Part shown: piece by piece, positions 48,219 to 60,213 of the stretch
How positions within the stretch are numbered: position 1 is the stretch's first letter
Layout: each line of letters starts with the position of its first letter
Notes under the pieces: generated by a model
Told to the model about the DNA's origin: nothing
The model's input: the letters and a program-made list of their open reading frames with translations, nothing else
Database searches by the model: none
DNA from: Paraspadella gotoi
Taxonomy: Eukaryota; Chaetognatha
Direction: 5' to 3'
DNA length: 64,000 bases
Assembly: GCA_051294375.1 (NCBI GenBank)
Contig: CM119265.1
Location: 26,223,876-26,287,875, forward strand
Made by a program: the position numbers and the translations under genes

Positions 48219-48429
48219 NNNNNNNNNNNNNNNNNNNNNNNNNNNNNNNNNNNNNNNNNNNNNNNNNNNNNNNNNNNNNNNNNNNNNNNNNNNNNNNNNN
48301 NNNNNNNNNNNNNNNNNNNNNNNNNNNNNNNNNNNNNNNNNNNNNNNNNNNNNNNNNNNNNNNNNNNNNNNNNNNNNNNNNNNNNNNNNNNNNNNNNNNN
48401 NNNNNNNNNNNNNNNNNNNNNNNNNNNNN
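48219..48429. other. Assembly gap, 211 N
   Basis: A run of N in a pyrimidine-rich tract just upstream of the first recognisable phospholipase exon; it could hide an upstream exon. Confidence 0.99.
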
Positions 48430-48557
48430 TTCTAACTTTCCTCCCTTCCTCCTTTTCCTCTCCTCTTTCTTCCTTCCATTCTCCTTCCTCCCTCCTTCCC
48501 TTCCGTTCCTCCCTTCTTTTCTTTCTCCCTTCCCCCCCCCCTTTCCTCCCCTCCCAG

Positions 48558-48790
48558 CTCGTCGCCGCCATCGGGGATTCCCTCACCGCGGGCAACGGCG
48601 CTCTGGCCAAAACGGCTTTCGGTCTCCTCATCGAATACAGAGGGCGTTCGTGGTCGATGGGCGGCGACGGGGGGGGACGAGGCTGGGAAGACGAGGACGT
48701 CGTGACTTTTCCCAATTTGTTGCGTCACTTTCGAGGGGATTTGGTCGGGGATTCGATTTATAGAGGGAAGCACGATTCGGAATACGCCAG
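48558..48790 (+). CDS. Phospholipase-B1-like exon 1 (GDSL block)
   Basis: Acceptor CCCTCCCAG, donor GCCAG|GTGAGT; 77 codons plus two bases. The final AG joins the first base of exon 2 to make Arg, giving YAR-YNHAIPGST. Confidence 0.9.
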
Positions 48791-49922
48791 GTGAGTGAGA
48801 GGGAGAGAGAGGAGCGAGGATGCAATGTATGTGGAAATGTATGTATGTATGTACGGCATGATTTGATGCGTGTGAAATGTGACTTTGAAAAACATTTTGA
48901 TGTATGGAAGTTAAATGAAATTGGTACAACCAATATAAAAATTATCCATTCATTAAATAAATAAGCTATCTTGTCCCTGACTTTGGACAGGCTTTGGTGG
49001 TTTAAGGCCTCCATCACACTTACAAGATAATAACATAGCAGGTTTCTGCAAGCTTTCAATCAAGACTCTCTCACAGTCTTATTTATTCACATTATAATAT
49101 TTCAAAGAATGTTTCAATTGTATGAAAAGAATACTACTTGAAATAAGACATGGGAAACGTTAAATGAGACTGATAAATTAAATTAAAAATGTTATACTAA
49201 TTTAATTTAGTATATTTTTTATTTATTATTTAGTGAAATATTACTAAAAATGTTCGAGATAAACCGTCTTGAAATGTAAAATATCTATAATGTAAATTAT
49301 GGAGCCAGAGAGTATTTGGTCAATTATACGACTTTAATAACGTTCAAAACAAAATGACACTAAACTAAATAATTCTCATATATATTTACTATTTTACTAA
49401 TATATGATAACTATTTAGTATCGCGAGAAAAATAATTTGTGCTCATTGAATCATTTGCGTCAATCATCTGCGTCAATCATCTGCGTCAATCATCTGCGTC
49501 AATCACTGCAATGGCAACGACATGAAACCGACATTACAAAAGACTTTAAATGACGCGCCACGTCAAACGTCACGTCACAAAAACGCCAGAATGTGACGCG
49601 ACGCCAACTGACCGAGAAGATTATTGGCGACGGTTCGGACAGGAATCACGGAGAGAGGGAAGGAGGGAAAGGGAGGAAGCGAGGGGGAGAGGAAGAAGAG
49701 AGGGAGGGAATAGAGAGGAGGAGGGGAAGGGGAGGGGAAGAGGGGTCGTGGGAAGGGAGGACTGTGTCGATAATCGGGGAATTTCTAGTGGGGAAATTTG
49801 ATCCCCACTCGACCTACTTTTTGGAAGGAGATAAGGAATACACTTGGGGACGAAGCGTTGATTTTCTGGAGATCCTCTCTCTCTCTCTCTCTCTCTCCTC
49901 TCCTCTCTCTCTCTCTCTCTCT

Positions 49923-49964
<42 letters not shown>

Positions 49965-50561
49965 TTCTCTATCATTATTGGTTTCCCTAAGGGATTACGA
50001 AAGAGAGTGGACGACATTAACCTCTCAATTCAGGAAGAAAGGATCAATGTGTTGAGTTATTGTTCCAACCAGCCATCCAACCAGCCAAACATCCAACCAA
50101 TCAAACAACAAGGCCTACAAACCAATTAGGAAATCTATTTAACAACCTAATTAGTAACCAACTTATCGACCAACAATCAATCAATCAATGAACAATTAGA
50201 ACTCAACCAACTCACCAAAGTGAATTAGTCTCTCATTGAATATCAAGTGTGAAAGATAAAAAGAAACGTGAAGACATTTTGTCCTCCATTGACTTTCGTC
50301 TGGTGAGAAGATGGCGAGAAATATTTTATATGACCATTAGATTATATGGTCTCCAGTTGACGGCGAGAGATTATTCTAGAGCCGAGGGGCAATTCATAAT
50401 TCATAGGCGAATATTGTCTCGCTTCTCCGCCAGTGAGAACTCAAAGTTGTGGTCAAATCTTTTCTCGCTCGACAGCAATGGAACGGGCCCTGGGCTTGGA
50501 ACCAGGCTTGGCGGGGTTTTCCACGCCCCCCCCAAGGCGGTTTACGGTTGTCCTTTCGCTT

Positions 50562-50592
<31 letters not shown>

Positions 50593-51467
50593 CCTTTCGC
50601 TTTCACCTTTCGCTTTCACTTTCACTTTCCTTTCGCTTTCACCTTTCGTGCACGATCCCGTTGCCTGATGGTCGATGGTCACGAGATGATGGTATTACTC
50701 AACCTGGGCAATGACAGATAGTTAAGTTTACCATTATTTTGTTTTCTTATAGTACAAAAAATAACGCGCATATCCTTATTTTATCGTTTTTATATTGCCT
50801 TTTTTTAAAATTCCACAAATTCCTCCCAACCCTATCGGTATTCCCCTCCTTTCTCCAGATACAACCACGCCATCCCGGGCAGCACCGCCCACGATCTGCC
50901 GTCCCAAGCTCGCGCCCTCGTCTCTCACCTCAAATCCGATTCGACGATCGACTTCGACAAAGATTGGAAGGTGGTGACCGTCTTCGTCGGAGGCAACGAT
51001 CTCTGCGATTATCACATGAAGCCCGGACTCTAAGTGAGGCGGTGCCGGCTGGAGGGGAATTTGTGAGGTTGTGGTGTTGTGGGGTGAGTGGAATCTGTGA
51101 ATAAGGATGACCGAGAGGGTGAGAAGAACAGGCCTTGTTGGAATTGTGGGTTGTCTTGGTTGGGGAGTTTTTCGTTGGAGTATCACCATGATGACGTTGA
51201 TGATGATAACGATGATGATAATCATGGTGATTATGATGATGATATAAGTTATGGGGATGATGATGGTAATGATGATTATAATGCCCATGACGATCATGAT
51301 GACGATGTTGAACACGAGTATTTTGAAAACGACGACGACGACGATGATGATGATGATGATGATTATTAACGATGATTATATAAAATCTCATGCCGATAAC
51401 AATACTAATCCTGATGATAATGATAATGATGACGATGGTGACATTGATCATGATTATCCGTTGGACG

Positions 51468-51503
<36 letters not shown>

Positions 51504-53587
51504 NNNNNNNNNNNNNNNNNNNNNNNNNNNNNNNNNNNNNNNNNNNNNNNNNNNNNNNNNNNNNNNNNNNNNNNNNNNNNNNNNNNNNNNNNNNNNNNNN
51601 NNNNNNNNNNNNNNNNNNNNNNNNNNNNNNNNNNNNNNNNNNNNNNNNNNNNNNNNNNNNNNNNNNNNNNNNNNNNNNNNNNNNNNNNNNNNNNNNNNNN
51701 NNNNNNNNNNNNNNNNNNNNNNNNNNNNNNNNNNNNNNNNNNNNNNNNNNNNNNNNNNNNNNNNNNNNNNNNNNNNNNNNNNNNNNNNNNNNNNNNNNNN
51801 NNNNNNNNNNNNNNNNNNNNNNNNNNNNNNNNNNNNNNNNNNNNNNNNNNNNNNNNNNNNNNNNNNNNNNNNNNNNNNNNNNNNNNNNNNNNNNNNNNNN
51901 NNNNNNNNNNNNNNNNNNNNNNNNNNNNNNNNNNNNNNNNNNNNNNNNNNNNNNNNNNNNNNNNNNNNNNNNNNNNNNNNNNNNNNNNNNNNNNNNNNNN
52001 NNNNNNNNNNNNNNNNNNNNNNNNNNNNNNNNNNNNNNNNNNNNNNNNNNNNNNNNNNNNNNNNNNNNNNNNNNNNNNNNNNNNNNNNNNNNNNNNNNNN
52101 NNNNNNNNNNNNNNNNNNNNNNNNNNNNNNNNNNNNNNNNNNNNNNNNNNNNNNNNNNNNNNNNNNNNNNNNNNNNNNNNNNNNNNNNNNNNNNNNNNNN
52201 NNNNNNNNNNNNNNNNNNNNNNNNNNNNNNNNNNNNNNNNNNNNNNNNNNNNNNNNNNNNNNNNNNNNNNNNNNNNNNNNNNNNNNNNNNNNNNNNNNNN
52301 NNNNNNNNNNNNNNNNNNNNNNNNNNNNNNNNNNNNNNNNNNNNNNNNACAGGGGGCGCGCGGGTTTTGGGTCTTGGCGGTATGTCGGTACGTCAGTCTG
52401 TCTGTTTAATTGTTTGTCTGTATTTCTGTCTGTATGTCTGTAAGGTGAAATTGACCTTTGAAAAAACATTTTTGATGTTATGGGAATAAAATGAAATTGT
52501 TACAACCAATCATAACAAATTATCCATTCATTTAAAAAATAAAGGCTATCGTCCCTGACTTTGACAGGCTTGGTGGTAAGGCTCCATCACACTGTACAGA
52601 TAATAACCCAAGCAGCGTTCTGGCAAGCGTTCCAATCGAACGACCTGCCTCTCCCCCCCCCCCACCCGAAGTTCTTCTTTAATTTATTCCACATCGCTAT
52701 AATATTTTCAAAAGAATGTTCAATTGTATGGAAAAAGAATACTTACTTGAAATAAGACCATGGGAAACGTTTAAATGAGACTTGATAAATTAATTAAAAA
52801 TGTTATTACAATTTACATTTTGAGTACACCTTTTTTATTTATTATTTAAGTGCAAATATTACTAAAAAGTTCGAGAATAAACCGTCTTGCAATGCTAAAA
52901 GTCATCTTATAATGGTAAATCTATGGACCAGAGCAGTACTTTGGTCAGATTTTATACGACTTTAATAACGTTGCCAAACAAAATGACACTAACTAAAAAT
53001 TCTCATCGACTAATTTACTATGTTTCACCTAATATATTGATAAACTATTTAGCTATCGCGAGACAAAATAATTTGTGCTCATTGAATCATTTTGCGTCAA
53101 TATCTGCGTCAATCATCTGCGTCAATCATCTGCGTCAATCACTGCAATGGCAACGACATGAAGAACCGACATTACAAAAGACTTTAAAGACGCGCCACGG
53201 TCCAAAAACGTCACGTCACAAAAACGCCGAGAATGTGATCGCCGACGCCAACTGACCGAGAAGATTATTGGCGCGCACGGTTCGACAGGAATCACGGAGA
53301 GAGCGGAAGGAGGGAAAGGGCAGGAAGGCGCAGGGAGAGGAAGAAGAGAGGGAGGATAGAGAGCTGAGCGAGGCGGCAAGGGGAGGGGAAGAGGGCGTCG
53401 TGGGAAGGCCGCAGGACTGTGCGATAATCGGCGGAATTTCTTAGTGGGGAAAAATTTGATCCCCACTCGACCTACTTTTTGGAAAGAGCATAAGGAATAA
53501 CACATTGGGGGACGAAAGCTGTTTGATTTTCTGGAGATCCTCTCTCTCTCTCTCTCTCTCTCCTCTCCTCTCTCTCTCTCTCTCTCT

Positions 53588-53629
<42 letters not shown>

Positions 53630-55353
53630 TTCTCTCATCATTATTGGCTTTCCCTAACTAAAAAGGAATGGGATTACGAAGAGAGTGGACGCACAATTAA
53701 CCTCTCAATTCAGGAATGAAAGGGATCAAATGTGTTGAGTTATTCGTTTTCCAACCCAGGCCATCCAACAGCCAAACCATCCAAACCAATCAAACAACAA
53801 GCCTACCAAACCAATTAGGCGAAAATCTATTTAACAGATACCCTAAATTAGTAACCAAACTTTTCGACCCAACAATCAATCAATCAATCAATCAACAATT
53901 CAACAATTAGAAACTCAACAACTCACCCAAAGCTGAATTTAGTCTCTCATTGAATATCAAGGTGTGAAAGATAAAAAGAATGACGTGAAGACATTGTTGT
54001 CCTCCATTGACTTTCGTCTGGTGAGAAGATGGGCGAGAAATACTTGTATATGACCATCTAGCATTATATGGTCTCCCAGTTTGGACGGCGAGAGATTATA
54101 TTCTAGAGCCGAGCCGGGGCAATTCATTAATTCATCAGGCGAATTATTGTCTCTGCTTCTCCGCCAGTGAGAACTCAAGAGTTGTGGTCAAATCTTTTCT
54201 CGCTCGCACAGCAATGGAACGGGCCTGGGCTATGGAACCAGGCGGCTTGGCGCGGGTTTTTCCTACGCCCCCCCCAAGGCGGTTTACGGTTGTCCTGTTT
54301 CGCCTTTCACTTTCACTTTCCACTTTCACTTTCAACTTTTCCTTTCGCTTCACCTTTCGCTTTCCACTTTTTCACTTTTCCTATCGCTTTTCCACCCTTT
54401 CGTGCGACGACTCCCGTTGCCTGATCGTCGCATGGTCCACGAGATGATGGTATTACTCAACCTGGGCAATGACAGATAGTTAAGTTTACCATTATTTTGT
54501 TTCTTATAGTACAAAAATAACGCCATATCCTTAGGTTTTATCGTTTTTATATTGACCTTTTTAAAATTCCTACAAAATTCCCTCCACAACCCATATCGGC
54601 TGATTCCCCTCCTTTCTTTCCAGAGATACAACCACGCCATCCCGGGCAGCACCGCCCACGATCTGCCTCGCTCCCAAGCTCTGCGCCCTCGTTCTCTCAC
54701 CCTCAAATTCGATTCGGACGACTCGACTTTCGACAACATTGGAAGGTGGTGACCGTCTTCGTCGGAGCAACGATCTCTCCTGCGCATTATCACGATGAAG
54801 CCCGGACTCTACGAGCCGGAGGATTTCCGTCGTTCTCTTGAGAGAGTGAGGGCGGTGCGGGGGGGGATTTGTGGCGTTGTGGGTGTGCGCTGAGTGGAAT
54901 CTGCTGGCATAAAGGTTGACCGAGAGGCTTGAAGAGGTTTGGCCGTGAGAAGAACCAGGCCTTGTTGAATTGTGGGTTGTCCTTGGTTGGGGAGTTTTTC
55001 GTTTGAGTATCAACCATGCATGACGTGCATGATTGATAACGCATGGAGATAATCATCGTGTGCATTATGCATGAATGCATATAAGTGATGGGGATGATGA
55101 TCGGTTAATGATGATTATACATGCCCATTGACGGATCATGATGACGATGTTGAACGATGAGTATTTTTTGAAACGACGACGACGACGATGATGATGATGA
55201 TGCATGATTATTAACGATGCATTATATAAAATCCGTCATGCCGATAACAATACCTAATCCTGATGTAATGGATAATGCATGACGATGCGTGACAGTTGAT
55301 CATGTTGGACGAATTATTATATCATTATTATTATTATTAATTATTATTATATC

Positions 55354-55384
<31 letters not shown>

Positions 55385-55431
55385 TATTATTTATTTATTA
55401 TTATTATTATCTAAATTATTATTATTATTAA

Positions 55432-55471
<40 letters not shown>

Positions 55472-56271
55472 TATTATTATTATATTATCTATTATTATTA
55501 TTATTATTATTATCTAATTATTATTATTATTATTACTTATTATTCTAACCATCTTTTCCCTCCTCATCTTCTCTATACCCCTCCCCCTCTCCCTCCTCTA
55601 TACTCGTCTCCCCCCTCCAACTCCCCCCTAAGCACCCTCCGACATGCGCTCACGCCCCAAGTTCCTCGTTGCTTCTGTCAACCTCGTCGGAGACGGATCG
55701 ACGTGTTCCGTCCGTGAGCGGACTCCAGCAAGGCGCATCATGTGTCCGCTCCCTGCATCAACTTCCTCTGCCGCTATCCGGCAAAGGGCGAGGAATTACG
55801 CGGTGAGTCAGTCTATGCGGCCTAAAGGAGGAGTGCGAGTTAGGTGGGAGGGGTGCGGATCGCGTCTAATCCGGTTTGTCCGCGGTAAACGTCCGCAGCC
55901 CAAGGAGGAGCTAGAATGTAGCGGCGTTTACTGGCTTAAGATGTGCTTGATCTAAAATTTTATTCCGTTTCAAAGTTTCTCTCCTCACGTCTACACCGTT
56001 GTTTCACGATCCAACGAGAACTCAAACGATTCTAGTTCCTTCTTCCCCCGACTCTTCTCCCCCCCAAAGAATAAAGCAGAAATTACGGCCTCAAGATTTA
56101 CATTTTTTAATCAATTTACTCCTATTTTTTAGTCTCCTTTTTCTATCTCTATCTTTATCTCTTTATAGTTTGTCCGCCCCGATTACGTCGAAACCCACAA
56201 TGTTCCTTCTTCCTCCCAGTCATTTTCTTTTTTTTGGTTTTCTCTGTCTCTCTGTCTCTTTCTCTCTCTCT

Positions 56272-56326
<55 letters not shown>

Positions 56327-56640
56327 GCTCTCTCTCTCTCTGTGCCCAAACATGCTTTTCTAGGCACAAATACGGTTACCTTTACTATCTTCTCGACTTA
56401 CTCATATCTCTTACCCCATTCCTATCTCCTTATCTCTCTCTTGCCTCCACCCCCATCCCTTCCCTTCCCCTTCTCACCCCCCAAAGCCCCGCCATCGCTC
56501 CTGTCCGCAACGCCTAATCTCCGCGCATCCAAGATTCTCCTCTTATCTTCTTCTTTGTTTCTCTATTACGAGACGAGCGACGACTTCGCCTGTCGTGGAC
56601 CAGCCATTCCTGCCAACAGTTCTATCCGTTATTTATTATA
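48558..56640 (+). CDS. Phospholipase-B1-like GDSL lipase, partial gene of at least four exons
   Basis: A lipase/esterase of the animal phospholipase B1 family (SGNH/GDSL fold), which removes acyl chains from phospholipids and related esters; family members are secreted or held on the outer membrane face. Exon 1 carries block I (VAAIGDSLTAGNGA, nucleophile Ser) and the family signature SWSMGGDG. Exon 2 carries the block-II-like AIPGST and block III VFVGGNDLC. Exon 3 carries a frameshifted VNLVET-like strand followed by a Cys-rich part. Exon 4 carries YETSDDFA and, one frame on, a QPFL segment. The N-terminal region before VAAIGDS and the C-terminal catalytic D-x-x-H block are not seen; gaps may hide them. 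Exon 2 occurs twice (50,859 and about 54,624) because the sequence on the two sides of the 845-N gap overlaps. Exons 3 and 4 have frameshifts in the indel-rich part. The gene is probably intact in the organism. Confidence 0.85.
49435..49500. repeat. 13-bp tandem repeat (CATCTGCGTCAAT)
   Basis: About four and a half units; also present, slightly damaged, at 53,085-53,140. Confidence 0.9.
49620..49975. repeat. Polypurine patch and (CT)n run in phospholipase intron 1
   Basis: GGA-rich at about 49,650-49,760, then a short open stretch (STYFLEGDKEYTWGRSVDFL at about 49,808-49,872) that could be exon-like but is unrecognised, then (CT)n to 49,970. Confidence 0.6.
50553..50650. repeat. (CTTTCA)n hexamer repeat
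   Basis: Hexamer run with CTTTCG and CTTTCC variants; a damaged copy lies at 54,300-54,400. Confidence 0.92.
50859..51033 (+). CDS. Phospholipase-B1-like exon 2, copy with premature stop
   Basis: Acceptor TTTCTCCAG. Runs YNHAIPGSTAHDL to VFVGGNDLCDY, then KPGL and TAA. The second copy continues open at this point (KPGLYEPEDF), because the first lacks about 35 bases there. The stop is therefore probably an assembly error or an allele. Confidence 0.85.
51185..51503. repeat. (GAT)n, (GAC)n and (ATT)n triplet repeats
   Basis: Irregular GAT/GAC triplets to about 51,460, then (ATT)n into the gap. All-frame open reading here is a repeat effect. Confidence 0.95.
51504..52348. other. Assembly gap, 845 N
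   Basis: A run of N. Since the two sides overlap by about 2.6-3 kb in sequence, the gap probably does not correspond to missing DNA. Confidence 0.99.
52450..55500 (+). repeat. Duplicated contig end, copy 2, indel-rich
   Basis: Same sequence as 48,880-51,500, with frequent small insertions and deletions and a longer (ATT)n tail (about 55,300-55,545). The quality resembles that of unit 2 of the tandem duplication at 29.8 kb. Confidence 0.93.
54624..54850 (+). pseudogene. Second copy of phospholipase-B1-like exon 2, frameshifted
   Basis: YNHAIPGSTAHDLP is readable, then several frameshifts occur before and after the GGND block. It retains the 3' part missing from the first copy (YEPEDFRRSLERV). 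A donor near 54,845 (GTGAGG) is possible. Confidence 0.85.
55300..55545. repeat. (ATT)n microsatellite
   Basis: An interrupted ATT run of about 240 bp. Confidence 0.95.
55633..55800 (+). CDS. Phospholipase-B1-like exon 3, frameshifted
   Basis: Acceptor CCCCCTAAG, donor ACGCG|GTGAGT. Successive frames give LRHALTPQVPR, then VNLVE, then CINFLCRYPAKGE. These fit, in order, the helix, strand and Cys-containing segment that follow the GGND block in phospholipase B1. At least three single-base errors must be assumed. Confidence 0.65.
56255..56345. repeat. (CT)n microsatellite
   Basis: A CT run of about 90 bp between phospholipase exons 3 and 4. Confidence 0.95.
56490..56640 (+). CDS. Phospholipase-B1-like exon 4, frameshifted, edges uncertain
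   Basis: YYETSDDFA in one frame, then VVDQPFLPTV in the next. This resembles the DFxVVVQPF segment of phospholipase B1. The acceptor is perhaps after CCCCAAAG at about 56,485; the donor is not identified. Confidence 0.6.
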
Positions 56641-57185
56641 TCGGTGTTAGTAGTCCGAGCTGTGTGGTGGCTGGTCGGCGTGCGGTCGGATGTGTGTCAT
56701 TGGTAGGTTGGGTGTGGAACACGTGTGGTTGCGACGCGGTTTTGGCGTTTCTGTCTGTATTCTTGTATCTCGTCTTTGTCTTAAGTCATTTCTGTCCTGT
56801 ATGTCTGTAAGTTTTTTTGCGTGCGCGCTCTTAGCCTGTCTGCATTTTCATTTTCTTTTCTGGTATCTGCCTCCTACTCTATCTCTCTCCTTCTCTCTCT
56901 CTGTCTCTCTCTCTCTCTCCTCTTCCCTCTCGCTCCTCTCCTGTCTCTCTCTCCTCTTCCCGTGCTCTTCTCTCTCTCTCTCCCTCTCTCTCTTCTTCCT
57001 CTCATCGCCTCNNNNNNNNNNNNNNNNNNNNNNNNNCTCTCTGTCCTTTTCTTTCTTTTTCCCTCCGAAGTCAACCGAAATAAGTTTAAGATTCAGATGA
57101 GTTTTTTTTCTCTTTTCATCGAAGCTGAATTTGAATTCGAATCGTTTTGGGCAACGAACATTCGGAAGCTAAAGAATAATTAATT
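56641..57185. repeat. CT-rich stretch with a gap
   Basis: (CT)n-rich at about 56,880-57,045, broken by 25 N (57,012-57,036). No further phospholipase exon recognised. Confidence 0.8.
57012..57036. other. Assembly gap, 25 N
   Basis: A run of N in a (CT)n tract. Confidence 0.99.
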
Positions 57186-57380
57186 TAGTAGCTAAAGAAC
57201 AGTTCTTTCAGTAGCTAAAGAACGGTTCATTCAGTTGCTGAAAAACAGTTCATTTGTAGCTAAAGAACAGTTCATTTGTAGCTAAAGCACAGTTCATTCA
57301 GTAGGTAAAAAACTATTCATTAAATCCTACAGAACAGTTCATTCAGTAGCTAATGAACGGTACTTAAAATCCTACAGAAG
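57186..57380. repeat. 22-23-bp minisatellite (AGTAGCTAAAGAACAGTTCATTC)
   Basis: About eight units; one is replaced by a longer variant with AAATCCTACAGAAC. Confidence 0.9.
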
Positions 57381-57493
57381 AGTTAAAGAAACTATCTCTA
57401 TCTTTGCTTGTAAAATGGAAAGCACAAGCTGAGAATTGAATAACTCTTTGCTTATCAGACGAAAAATAATAAAAGTTACAATGTGGATAATAT

Positions 57494-57518
57494 NNNNNNN
57501 NNNNNNNNNNNNNNNNNN
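57494..57518. other. Assembly gap, 25 N
   Basis: A run of N. The composition changes here from repeat-rich to balanced. Confidence 0.99.
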
Positions 57519-60200
57519 CGAGAGGCACTATGAAAAGAGACTTCAGGAGAAGCGCGGTCCTTGCACAGCTTCAAGCTGGATCTGCTTTGCTTGGCGTTAT
57601 AGACGTTTCCTTGTGACCCGACGATATTAACATTTCTTTGCTGTCGTGCGTCGAGCTGTTGTCTTCTGTCCATAGCATATACTGACACTGAAGATGATAT
57701 GTAGACTAATGTATGGTATTATGCCCTGCTCGCAAATTGTTTTTGATTTGTTCCGGTTGCTCCGCCTTTTTTTCCTTCTAGCGCGCGAGTCTGTATGTGT
57801 CTGTAACACGCGGTAAGGTTGTTCGCGGTCAGCTAACAGAGTCAAACCATATCGATTCGGGGCTCGCGACACTCCCGACACTTCAGCAGTTAATGAAAGA
57901 CTGCCACCACGGAGCGCACGAGAGATAAATAAAATTGACAGATTTGCGGAGTAATACAATACACGTCCAAAATGAGAGAGATAAAAAGGAAATCACAATA
58001 ATTCTTATAGGCGTCAAATATTTCTGAAATTTATAATGGAGATGAAGGAAGTGCTTTGTATGAGCAAACATGATAAACACGAAACACGAGGGAACGGGCT
58101 TTATTACACACAGTGGATGAGTGTGGTGTTGACAGGCGCATACTACTTTTTTAACCTTAAGCTTTATCTCCTTGTTTCCACTGTGTTTCACTAGTGTATA
58201 TACGCACAGCGCTCGTTCAATGCCGACGAATCTCGCTCTGCCGTACGGAATTCTACCGCGAAAAGGTGAGACATCTTTTATTCAGTGATTCAAAGTCGCA
58301 CGCTTTGACGTAGCGCGGTACGTCTCGTAGCATTTTGTGCATTCAAGATCGAGGGCATTATACAAGATGCGCAAGAACCCGGCCGCTTAAAATAGGTCGG
58401 CATTAGAATGTCAAGCAGTCATGATCCGCTGGTTAATAGAATACGAGTGCCATACATAATGACCATATAGGACCAAGAGTGTATGGAATGCAGGTTGGTC
58501 GTAATGGCGTGATGCAAAGTGGAGGTGAAGACCAAGACCTATTGAATGTCGGACGAAGAACACAGTTGACATCAGCCTATACGTCAGGAGTCAGAGGAAC
58601 AGTACACATAATAACCACCACCGAACAGACCTGTCGGAACAAAGACCCGTGACTCACAAGTTCATTGCGTTGCGGCGTCGACAAGCCATAACCAAGCACA
58701 TGTATCAATAAAGGCAGTGCACGAGATACTGAAGTCCGAACATAAAGACCCTGTGACTTGACGCTGGGAGAGAATGAAAGAAATAGTGAGACAGAAAATG
58801 GGGATAATTGCACATATAGAAGAGGTAATAGAGAGACCGCGAGAAAGAAGAGAGTTGCGATGAGATGGGTCAAGGATGAGAGCAGACGGGCGGGCAGGAT
58901 AAAAAGTAACAACGATGAGCCAGAGTGGATATACTGAATTCCGCACGAGCGAGTAAACATACCACGGTCCTCAGTATTAGCATGTGTCTTGTTTCTCGAG
59001 TAGTATGGTCAGCGACCAAAGCACATCGTTTAGACCATCAATGTTGCCGCCTCCTTACCCTGGCATTCTTGCTCAATTCCTCTTCTTCTCATTACCACGT
59101 TCTCAACCATGATGCCAACCGCCAGCGTCCGCGGAGTGCGCACTCCCAGCGAAGAGTGGGCTCGCTAGCTCTTCTTGCTATGCTCGTCTGTGCGCGCTCT
59201 GTGCCCCGATCTCTCCCAGTCCCCAGCATTCCAAAAGATGCACAATTTTTATTTGTTTACTGCCGAATCTGTCCAGATTCCGGTTTCCCAACGATATCGA
59301 TGGTTCTTTCGTAGAGCACATTTCCAATGTTACATTTTTATTTCTTTAATTTTCCCCTTTTCATTATTTTTCCTCCTTTGTATTCAGCGACGAGGGTAGC
59401 CCGCAATCCGAGTACTCTCGTCAATCTTGCTACTTTCTTATTCCTGACTCACATAGTCGTGCTTCTCATACCCCACTATGAGGATATTCTCTACTCTACG
59501 ATTCGCTCATTGCTCCTACCAATTTCATTCGCGCAGGTCCTCTTACTTCCTGGGTGCGTTACCTCCTTTTCATTCCTTGTGGTCTAAATCACAGTTGATG
59601 CATTTAGGTCTTCTCTGATCTCTCTTGAGTATACATTGAATTTGCCTTAATCGAGCCATGAGCTACGTGTACTCACCTTTTGTCCACTCATTGCGTACGT
59701 CACTATTCTCGCGAGTTCTTCCCATAAACACTGCACGTTTTCCTTTCTCTTCTCCACTACATGACTAATCGCATTCGGCCCGCCAGGTATTCCACTGAGT
59801 CTCTGTACCGAAAATGAATCAAATCACCTACCACTGTTGCAAGATCCTCATTCCCTAACTGGTCACCTCTTCTCGCAAAATATCTCATTCCTTGTCCTGT
59901 CGCGAGCGATATGTCATCCCATCACATTCAATTGCCATAATGGCCGAGTATTGATTATTGGGCTTGCGTACATTGGGTTACTATAACCACACACTTCCAT
60001 TACCGATAGATACCTTCGCTCCAATCGCATAGGCTTAGCGATCTTCTGTAGCTGACATTGGTCTGTTAATGTTATCTGCCTTAATCAAACTTAGATCTCA
60101 CTATTTCCATGACACACTCATTACATAATTTCACTCATTTTTCTTCCCTCTGTCAAAAATGGAATTTTTACATTAGAGAGACACTAGTGTAGCTCATCGC
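57519..60200. other. Balanced-composition stretch, no gene recognised
   Basis: Few microsatellites and nearer 45% GC by eye. Many short ORFs on both strands (for example 58,577-58,960 - and 58,925-59,314 +), none recognisable. It may be decayed coding or mobile sequence, or low-quality sequence. Confidence 0.4.
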
Positions 60201-60213
60201 CTTCGCCTTAAAT

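Larger units (their letters stand above)
48880..51500 (+). repeat. Duplicated contig end, copy 1
   Basis: Matches 52,450-55,500 in the same order and orientation, covering intron 1, exon 2 and the (GAT)n/(ATT)n tail. This copy has fewer indels. Confidence 0.93.

Noticed and set aside
51251-52489. ORFs of about 340-412 codons spanning 51.3-52.5 kb
   Set aside because: They are mostly runs of N translated as X between triplet repeats.
58577-59600. Reverse-transcriptase or other retroelement coding relic
   Set aside because: Scanned for RT, integrase and protease motifs in all frames by eye; none convincing.
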